Below, piece by piece: positions 59,295 to 64,000 of a stretch of 64,000 nt of DNA; positions within the stretch are counted from its first letter, which is position 1, and the number at the start of each line of letters is the position of its first letter. Source of the stretch: Microbacterium sp. (GTDB lineage Bacteria > Actinomycetota > Actinomycetes > Actinomycetales > Microbacteriaceae); the NCBI RefSeq assembly GCF_031179285.1, contig NZ_JAPSHY010000003.1, forward strand, positions 124,001 through 188,000. The letters run 5' to 3'. Under the pieces are notes generated by a model, which was not told the DNA's origin, ran no database searches, and saw only the letters and a list, made by a program, of their open reading frames with translations. The position numbers were made by a program, and so were the translations under genes.

Positions 59295-59558
59295 TCACGC
59301 CTGGGAGGTGGAGCCCGGGATGAGCGGCTCTTCCGGGTTCGGGGCGAGCGGCTCCGCCGGGTGCGGCGCCGACGGCTCGTCGGGAGTCGGCGTGAGCGGC
59401 TCGTTCGGGTGCATCGGCGACGGCTCGTCGGGGAAGGCCGGCGACGGCTCCGAGGGCGAGGGGACAGCGGGTCCGGGAGGGGTCTGACCGGGGTCGGTCG
59501 GCTCAGGGCCGGTCGGCTGCTCGCCGGGGACAGAGGGAACGGAGGTGGAGTCTGACAT
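59295..59558 (-). CDS. Small Pro/Glu-rich repeat protein
   Basis: 87 aa from ATG 59558; the 28-residue extension of the track ORF is dropped. After a short start (MSDSTSVPSVPGEQP) it consists of 8-residue units of the form EPSPxxPD/N: EPSPAFPD, EPSPMHPN, EPLTPTPD and so on to EPLIPGST. No signal peptide or membrane segment is visible. Proteins of this composition are extended and disordered. Function is unknown; translation is not certain. Confidence 0.55.
   Translation of the reverse strand: MSDSTSVPSVPGEQPTGPEPTDPGQTPPGPAVPSPSEPSPAFPDEPSPMHPNEPLTPTPDEPSAPHPAEPLAPNPEEPLIPGSTSQA
59320..59465 (-). repeat. 24-bp-period coding repeat (Pro/Glu units)
   Basis: Imperfect tandem units of 24 bp encode the 8-residue EPxxPxPx repeats of the small protein. 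Copies vary at the middle positions, so selection is on composition rather than exact sequence. Confidence 0.7.
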
Positions 59559-59702
59559 GATCTGCTTCTCTCTCGTCGGCGCGGGCACGGCGCCTTCGGC
59601 ACCGGCTTCGGTCGATCCCAGTCGAACACATGGGAGGCGCAAGGTCTTGGCCCTTGCGCTTTGCGCGGCGATGTGTCGAGCCGCCGACGTGCTCGGTGCC
59701 GG

Positions 59703-60299
59703 TCAGGGCGTTGTCGCTCGTACTGCCGCCGGGCGCTCGAGTCGAACCCGCGCCACGACGACGCCCGCGACGATCGCGCCGATCCCGCCCACCGCCATGT
59801 CGCCGATGGTGTCGGCGTAGGTGACGAAGATCTCGTCGGTGATGAACGCGTGGCCCGCCCATTCCACCATCTCCCACAGCGCGCTCACGGCGAGCCCGAG
59901 CACCGACGTGATGACGATGGCTCCGCGGCCGGTGAAGGCGTCTGAGTCCTGCGTCGGCACGATCCCGAGCCGCGCGAGCACGATGTAGGCGGTCGCTGCG
60001 ATCACACCGGTGCAGACGAAGTGCACCACGAGGTCCCAGCCGGTGACGGTTCGATAGAGGTCGAGCACATTGCTCCACGCGGCCACCAGGACGGTCGCGC
60101 TCACCGCGATGTCGAACCAGGCACGCAGTCCCAGGACGCGGGGCAGCATGAGCGCTGGGAGCGCGAGGGCGAGGATGCCGGCATCGGTGAGCGTCGTCCA
60201 GATCGCCGCAGCCATCACACCGAGCGCGCCCAGCAGTCTCAGCGCGTCAGCGGCGAATTCGCCGACGCTAGCGGGAGGACGCAGGAAGTTCTCTTTCAT
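59703..60299 (-). CDS. Multi-pass membrane protein (DUF2238/YjdF-like tendency)
   Basis: 198 aa with about five or six membrane segments. The helix pair DLVVHFVCTGVIAATAYIVLARLG and the later ALWEMVEWAGHAF ... YADTIGDMAVGGIGAIVAG match the His/Asp/Glu pattern of YjdF-like proteins (D/H in the membrane, WE..EW, DTxxD). Function is unknown. ATG overlaps the stop of the phosphatase gene upstream by 4 nt, making it the third gene of a GT2-phosphatase-membrane protein operon. Confidence 0.72.
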   Translation of the reverse strand: MKENFLRPPASVGEFAADALRLLGALGVMAAAIWTTLTDAGILALALPALMLPRVLGLRAWFDIAVSATVLVAAWSNVLDLYRTVTGWDLVVHFVCTGVIAATAYIVLARLGIVPTQDSDAFTGRGAIVITSVLGLAVSALWEMVEWAGHAFITDEIFVTYADTIGDMAVGGIGAIVAGVVVARVRLERPAAVRATTP

Positions 60300-61147
60300 T
60301 CGGCACCTCCCGGCATCCTGTCACGTTCACCCGGGGGCATGCGCACGAGAGCCTGCACGGGCAGGTGATCCGATGGCCAGCTGCCGCCGAACCGGCGCGC
60401 GTTGATGGCGGTCCGCAGAACGCCCACGCCGGCCGAGACGAGGATCGCGTCGATCCGTGCTCCGCGCCGGGGGTCGCGATAGCCGGTGAAGGTGCGCCAC
60501 TCCGGAGTGAGGCGCGCGCTCGCCGCGGTCCACGCGTCCGTCAGGGCTCCTTCGCTGAGCAGCGCCTGCATCGGGGCAGAGGAGGGACCGGCGTTGAAGT
60601 CGCCGGTGACGATCGCGGGCAGCGTCTGATCCGCGACGAGCCGGCGCACCTCGGCCGCCGCACACCGTCGCGCCGTCGGTGAGAACGCATCGAGATGGGT
60701 GTTCACCGCGATGAACCTCTTCGACGTGGCCCGGTCACGCAGCGTCGCCCGTACGATGACGCGCGGGATGAGATTGCCCCACGATGTCGATCCGGCCTCG
60801 TCCGGACGGTCCGACAACCACGTCTGCCGCCAGTCGAGCAGTTCGAGCCGGGCGGTGTCCAAGAACAGCGGGCACCCTTCGCCGCGGTGCCCGGGCCGGC
60901 GGCCGTGACCGACGAAGCGGTATTCGCCGCCGAGAGCCTCACGAATCGCCACGGCCTGGTGCGGAAGCGCCTCCTGCACCCCGAGCACGCTCGGCCGCTC
61001 CTGCCGGAGCAGCGCGGCCACCCGCGGCACGCGCGTGGGCCAACGATCCGCTGGCAGCCACGCGAGCTTCCCCAGGTCGCGCCGCACGTTGAAGCTCATG
61101 ACGTGCAGGTCGGGTGCTGCGGCCGGGCCGATGAGCGCGTCGTTCAT
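60296..61147 (-). CDS. Endonuclease/exonuclease/phosphatase family protein
   Basis: 283 aa from ATG 61147; the track ORF to 61642 is shadow inside the glycosyltransferase gene. HVMSFNVRRDLG opens the fold, VLGVQEALPHQ supplies the metal Glu, VNTHLDAFS and VTGDFNAGP the catalytic His/Asp/Asn, and SDHLPVQALV the final Asp-His. The fold is used by DNases, sphingomyelinase-like and inositol phosphatases. No signal peptide. Coupled by 4-nt overlaps to both neighbours. Substrate unknown. Confidence 0.88.
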   Translation of the reverse strand: MNDALIGPAAAPDLHVMSFNVRRDLGKLAWLPADRWPTRVPRVAALLRQERPSVLGVQEALPHQAVAIREALGGEYRFVGHGRRPGHRGEGCPLFLDTARLELLDWRQTWLSDRPDEAGSTSWGNLIPRVIVRATLRDRATSKRFIAVNTHLDAFSPTARRCAAAEVRRLVADQTLPAIVTGDFNAGPSSAPMQALLSEGALTDAWTAASARLTPEWRTFTGYRDPRRGARIDAILVSAGVGVLRTAINARRFGGSWPSDHLPVQALVRMPPGERDRMPGGAE

Positions 61148-61944
61148 CGGAGTGCCTGCGTCGGCGTGGGGATGCGGAGTCGGTGCAGGATGCGGCGAAG
61201 GGCCAGGCGCACCCAGCGCAGCGGCGGGAAGTCGTCCGGCCAGTGGATGGTGACGGTGCGAAAGCCCCGCCGGAACCGATGCGCGAACGCCTGCGCGTCC
61301 CGGAAGGGGCGCATCGACATGCCCATCGGGGCATCGGCGAGGTACCGGATGCGGTGGCGCTCGCCGAGGTGGAAGGCGAGGTCGAGGTCGTCGTGCAGTT
61401 CGGGGTCGTCTCGGTGCACCCGTGCGCTGACCGAGCGCCAGGCGGAGCGGCGGAACGCGAGGTTCGAACCGAACAGCGGCAGATGGCCGAGAGCCGGAAT
61501 CGTCGCGACCGCGTAGGCGACGAGGTACGCGGTCGCGAGCGGCGTGCGCAGCGCGCGGGGTCCGTCGATGAAGCGGGCAGCTCCGGTGAACACCGAGACG
61601 CGGGGATGCCGCACGAAGGCCACCGCTGCCGCCTGTACCCACGTCTCGGCGGGAAGACAGTCGGCGTCGAGGCGCAGGATGAGATCACCGGTGGCGGCGT
61701 CGTAACCCGCCGCGCTCGCCGCGGGGATGCCGGGTTCATCGCACCGCACCACCCGGGCGCCCCGGCTCGTGGCCACCGCTGCCGAGGAATCGGTGGAGCC
61801 GTTGTCGACGACGATGATCTCGTCGGCGGGCCGCGTCTGGCGGTGAAGCGCACGCAGGCATCGGTCGAGGAGTTCGGCGTCGTTCTTCACCGGGATCACG
61901 ACCGACACGGTCAGCGGCGGTCCGGTGGGTGTGGAACGGTGCAC
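61144..61944 (-). CDS. Family 2 glycosyltransferase
   Basis: 266 aa, GTG start with GGAGGA. GT-A fold: VSVVIPVKNDAELLDRCL, EIIVVDNGSTDSS, and the DxD metal motif in LILRLDADCLP. The C-terminal part is basic (HRFRRGFRTV), probably membrane-associated, with no clear transmembrane helix. Transfers a sugar to a lipid or polymer acceptor. First gene of the three-gene operon with the EEP phosphatase and the membrane protein; together they may modify or process an envelope glycolipid (inference). Confidence 0.9.
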   Translation of the reverse strand: MHRSTPTGPPLTVSVVIPVKNDAELLDRCLRALHRQTRPADEIIVVDNGSTDSSAAVATSRGARVVRCDEPGIPAASAAGYDAATGDLILRLDADCLPAETWVQAAAVAFVRHPRVSVFTGAARFIDGPRALRTPLATAYLVAYAVATIPALGHLPLFGSNLAFRRSAWRSVSARVHRDDPELHDDLDLAFHLGERHRIRYLADAPMGMSMRPFRDAQAFAHRFRRGFRTVTIHWPDDFPPLRWVRLALRRILHRLRIPTPTQALR

Positions 61945-62095
61945 GTGGTCTCCTCCGCGAGCGGTGTCTCAGACTATGCGCACAACCGGCCGGTGCCGAC
62001 GCGGTTGACAGTGCCGATCACGTTCGATACCGCACCACCGAGGCGGTTGTGGATAACTTCGACAGCCGGATGCCGATTCTTGCGAGGATGCTCGC

Positions 62096-62452
62096 GTGAG
62101 CCATCCGTCCGTCGTCGTCGCCGAGCGCGTGCGGCAGCGTCTGCGAGCGGAGGGACTCGATCCGTCGGTCGAGCCGGAGGCCGCACGGCGGGTCGCGCAG
62201 GCCGAGGTGCGTCGGCACAACGACATGGCGCTGTCGCGCGGCGGCGCGATGATCGACGACGAAGCCTCGTGCGTGCGGGACGTGCTCGCCTCTGTCAGCG
62301 GGTTCGGTGCCCTGCAGCCGCTTCTGGACGACCCGGAGATCGAGGATAACCGTTCGATGTACCGAGGTCCTCAGCTTAACACCGGGTGCTCTACGGAGTC
62401 GCGGCCTCAAGCCCATCAGAGTAGGCGCGCGCGTAGGCGGCGCGGGCACTAA
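62096..62452 (+). pseudogene. Truncated Tad/CpaF-type secretion ATPase, N-terminal 83 codons
   Basis: GTG start. The first 83 residues carry the N-terminal pattern of CpaF/TadA ATPases: helical VVVAERVRQRLRAEGLDP, AEVRRHNDMALSRG, then DVLASVSGFGALQPLLDDPEIED. In intact genes this continues with a (W)INxPxRVF segment, the ATPase core and about 300 more residues. Here the frame runs into unrelated, Arg-rich sequence (NRSMYRGPQ ...) and stops at 62452. The break near 62347 marks a rearrangement or insertion boundary. No other tad genes are in the window. Confidence 0.75.
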
Positions 62453-62684
62453 GGAGCTCTGAGAAGCCTGCGAAGTGGACGACGTCGGCGTCGGGATAGG
62501 CGCGTTCGGCGGCGATGTCGGCGTAGTCGACGTCGGGGCGGGCGAATCGGTGGGAGGAGTCCAAGGCAGGGCCTTTCGGTCGGCGGGTGGCGAACCGATG
62601 AGCGTACCGCGGGGAGGACCGTAAGGCTACTTGCGCAAGCCCCTTTGCGTGGTCGGCGGCGTCTCGAATCGCTGTTAAGTTCAT
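62391..62684 (-). CDS. Small hypothetical protein
   Basis: 97 aa if started at ATG 62684; the track ORF to 62873 extends through the divergent gene and is unlikely. Composition is Ala/Arg-rich with a central RRPKGPALDSSHRFARPDVDYADIAAERAYPDAD. No family recognised. It overlaps the end of the truncated CpaF frame on the other strand and lies beyond the junction, so it belongs to the inserted or rearranged segment. Divergent from the next gene over a 39-nt gap with an inverted repeat. Confidence 0.5.
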   Translation of the reverse strand: MNLTAIRDAADHAKGLAQVALRSSPRYAHRFATRRPKGPALDSSHRFARPDVDYADIAAERAYPDADVVHFAGFSELLSARAAYARAYSDGLEAATP

Positions 62685-62689
62685 CTTCA

Positions 62690-62708
62690 GGCCGCGACGG
62701 ACGCGGCC
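62690..62708. repeat. Inverted repeat GGCCGCG-n5-CGCGGCC in a divergent gap
   Basis: Seven-base arms around ACGGA, centred in the 39 nt between two divergent small genes. A possible operator for element-encoded genes. Confidence 0.5.
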
Positions 62709-62723
62709 CAGAGAGGCACTCAG

Positions 62724-62978
62724 ATGGGCAAGCTTGAGGCGATGATTGCGGCGCACGGCTGGCGGGAGGTCGAAGCGTGGGCGTGGGCGTGGGCGAGCGA
62801 GTTCGGTGACGGAGAGAAAAGGGCGGCAATCGAGAATGCGCTGGCCCTGGCGGGTGTGGACGGTATTCGGCATCTGTACCTCCGAGGATCAGCACTCGGC
62901 GGACTGGACGCCGCCGACGTGCAGGCGCTGTTGTTGTTCGCAGGTAACCGGCTCGGGCGTTCAGCGGCGGCGGCGTAG
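62724..62978 (+). CDS. Small hypothetical protein
   Basis: 84 aa, ATG with GAGAGG upstream. Predicted mostly helical and acidic (KLEAMIAAHGWREVEAWAWAWASEFG ... AADVQALLLFAGNRLG), with an odd Ala-Trp repeat (WAWAWA). No family recognised. Same-strand with the next small ORF, 20 nt away. Phage- or island-like in size and context. Confidence 0.55.
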   Translation: MGKLEAMIAAHGWREVEAWAWAWASEFGDGEKRAAIENALALAGVDGIRHLYLRGSALGGLDAADVQALLLFAGNRLGRSAAAA

Positions 62979-62998
62979 GCGAACGATTGCGACGAAAG

Positions 62999-63199
62999 AT
63001 GGCCATGTCCCCCGAGCTCATAGACGAGCTCATAGCACTGGCGCACGACGGCGTCCTACTCAGTGACACCGGGGCCAGCGACGCGGCGGACGACGAGCTA
63101 CATGCGCTCGCTCTGGGCGAGGGAGACCTCGGGCTCCATGAGGCACGCGCTCGCGCGGCACTATCAGCTAGTCGTTCGCCGCGAAGGGATCGACTGTGA
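62999..63199 (+). CDS. Small hypothetical protein
   Basis: 66 aa if started at ATG 62999 (the track uses TTG 62987). Acidic helical start MAMSPELIDELIALAHDGVLL and Asp/Ala-rich middle, then a basic tail. Ribosome site weak. Its 3' end overlaps the convergent zinc-ribbon ORF by about 30 nt, so one of the two may be non-coding. No family recognised. Confidence 0.4.
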   Translation: MAMSPELIDELIALAHDGVLLSDTGASDAADDELHALALGEGDLGLHEARARAALSASRSPRRDRL

Positions 63200-63371
63200 C
63201 CTCGACGGGCCCATGCGTGCGGCAACGCCATGCGAGCGAGAGTCCGGAGAGGTGCTCGGGGATGAGTGGCGCTCCACACTTCGGGCAGTCGTAGCTCCCG
63301 ATGATCCCGTCGTTAGCGAGTGAGTTAGACAGTTCGGACACGTTCCATGGCCGAGAGGCGGGGGCGCTCAT
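63168..63371 (-). CDS. Small zinc-ribbon-like protein
   Basis: 67 aa if started at ATG 63371; the track ORF to 63482 adds an Ala/Ser leader. DCPKCGAPLIPEH ... WRCRTHGPV gives a CPxCG pair and a later C-x-x-H pair, a likely zinc ribbon. Function unknown. It overlaps the upstream YrhB-like gene by 47 nt in another frame, and a 3'-end overlap with the convergent ORF is present, so the start is uncertain. Confidence 0.45.
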   Translation of the reverse strand: MSAPASRPWNVSELSNSLANDGIIGSYDCPKCGAPLIPEHLSGLSLAWRCRTHGPVEVTVDPFAAND

Positions 63372-63573
63372 CGAGAGAGCCGAGGAGGCGGACTGAGCCG
63401 TTGCAGTCGACGAGGACGGGGCCGGTGCCGAGGGGCACAAGGTCAGAGCCGCCAAGGCGCCAGCTAAAGGCCCAGCCGTCACGGTCGGCGTAGACAGTGC
63501 CGTCGAGCGCGGCGGTGTCGTCGAACACCGTGAGCGCCGCCTGAGCGGCGGCGGTGGCGTCGGCGAGGTTCAT
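63325..63573 (-). CDS. Small protein resembling YrhB/Imm35-type immunity domains
   Basis: 82 aa, ATG 63573 preceded by TAGGCT at 8 nt. Short fold pattern: N-terminal helix AAAQAALTVFDDTAAL, then strands (GWAFSWRL), PLGTGPVLVDCNGSVRLLGS and a basic end. The GTGPVLVDCNGSVRLLGS segment resembles YrhB/Imm35 immunity-type domains. No toxin gene is visible beside it, so an immunity role is only suggestive. Confidence 0.5.
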   Translation of the reverse strand: MNLADATAAAQAALTVFDDTAALDGTVYADRDGWAFSWRLGGSDLVPLGTGPVLVDCNGSVRLLGSLDERPRLSAMERVRTV

Positions 63574-63581
63574 GGCTCGAA

Positions 63582-63587
63582 AGCCTA
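63582..63587 (-). promoter_or_regulatory. -10 hexamer TAGGCT upstream of the YrhB-like gene
   Basis: TAGGCT, eight bases, then ATG 63573 on the minus strand. The chromosomal promoter style continues inside the presumed inserted segment. Confidence 0.5.
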
Positions 63588-63624
63588 ACGCGAAACTAAT
63601 GAGCGAGCGAGCGGAGTCGGCGGG

Positions 63625-64000
63625 CTACAACTCGTGCGGTGGGTCGGCTTCCGAGGAAGCAGGTTCCATGATGAACGCCAGGAACTCGCGCCCTCGTTGC
63701 GTCGTACGCGCTCGCATCTCGCGAGTGTTGTCTCGAAGCTGAGCTTGCGGGATTGGGGGAAAGCCAGCCGGAGGTTCAATTGGCGGCGCTGAAAAGTCCA
63801 GAATCTCGACTAGGCCGTCCCGTTGCAGGTCTGCGACGCTCTGCGCGTACGGCTTCCACCAGGTTGCGAATGGCACGCCGAGAATGCTGGACAGCGGATT
63901 ATTTTCGGATGGTGCCCACCTGTTGCCTTCGAAGCCGCGCACTCTGGGCCAGTCGACGCTCTGGTCTAGGTAGTGGAGTAGCCAGACATGAAGGTCATCG
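63625..64000 (-). CDS. Hypothetical protein, possibly winged-helix (5' end outside window)
   Basis: The frame stays open from the window end to the stop at 63625, so the gene starts beyond 64000; the track start (GTG 63942) is probably internal. Visible part about 125 aa: DDLHVWLLHYLD, GVPFATWWKPYAQSVADLQRDGLVEIL, then a Pro-rich bend and ARTTQRGREFLAFIM. The last segment resembles the strand-helix end of winged-helix proteins (TxxGxxFL). No firm family assignment. Confidence 0.5.
   Translation of the reverse strand, partial: DDLHVWLLHYLDQSVDWPRVRGFEGNRWAPSENNPLSSILGVPFATWWKPYAQSVADLQRDGLVEILDFSAPPIEPPAGFPPIPQAQLRDNTREMRARTTQRGREFLAFIMEPASSEADPPHEL

Noticed and set aside
63063-63323. 86-aa plus-strand ORF
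   Set aside because: It overlaps two more plausible frames and lacks a ribosome site or recognisable pattern.
63554-63742. 62-aa plus-strand ORF
   Set aside because: It is antisense to the YrhB-like start and to the partial gene whose frame stays open to the window end.
1-64000. CRISPR arrays, rRNA genes, insertion sequences, classical riboswitches
   Set aside because: No regularly spaced repeats, rRNA signatures, transposase motifs or recognisable riboswitch leaders were seen. A covariance-model scan would be needed to exclude weak riboswitches.

Overview
The window looks like a chromosomal segment of a high-GC actinobacterium, most likely Microbacteriaceae and possibly Microbacterium. This is inferred from base composition, gene content and gene order. 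Several neighbourhoods have the content I recall from the Mycobacterium tuberculosis Rv3264c-Rv3315c region: manC, maf, accE/accD5, accA3, the redox-disulfide-free flavoprotein lpdA, purine nucleoside phosphorylase with a phosphohexomutase-family enzyme, and add/deoA/cdd. No rRNA, CRISPR array or complete mobile element was seen.

Region 1 (1-10.5 kb) is nucleoside salvage. The 3' end of manC is followed by a BMP-type nucleoside ABC importer (lipoprotein, double ATPase, two permeases), then cdd, deoA and add. A membrane-anchored polysaccharide-deacetylase-like protein and a PfkB kinase come next. Region 2 (10.5-16.1 kb) holds accessory redox metabolism: a MocR-type regulator, a beta-hydroxyacid dehydrogenase, an FAD monooxygenase, a hotdog thioesterase and a flavin-containing monooxygenase. 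Region 3 (16.1-24 kb) is a mannitol PTS locus that carries its own EI and HPr, an orphan EIIB, the PRD regulator and a second HPr-like protein. Region 4 (24-40 kb) has the phosphosugar mutase and PNP pair, lpdA, the acyl-CoA carboxylase genes and maf. A plus-strand block with an RNA methyltransferase, a LuxR-type two-component system with an extra kinase-like membrane protein, and a ROK regulator splits the carboxylase genes. A sugar-porter transporter and a conserved membrane protein follow.

Region 5 (40.8-50.9 kb) has a nucleotidyltransferase, an ABC exporter whose ATPase carries a long Ala/Lys/Pro-rich N-terminus, a DUF3039 protein, pncB, murI-rph-rdgB, a RibD-like reductase and a cation-diffusion facilitator. 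Region 6 (50.9-62 kb) has divergent ligD and ku (non-homologous end joining), a DedA protein, an OmpR-type two-component system with a probable target gene, tRNA-Leu(TAG), hypothetical proteins and a small operon of GT2, EEP phosphatase and membrane protein. Region 7 (62.1-64 kb) begins with a Tad/CpaF ATPase cut off after about 83 codons. It then passes into small unrecognised ORFs, which I read as the edge of an integrated element or rearrangement.

Transcription signals are unusually legible. At least 18 genes have a TAnnnT-like -10 hexamer ending 6-8 nt before the start codon, the arrangement expected for leaderless mRNAs. Two loci share a tandem GCTTCAG repeat with an 11-bp period, the probable operator of the OmpR-type regulator. 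Several intergenic hairpins look like terminators.
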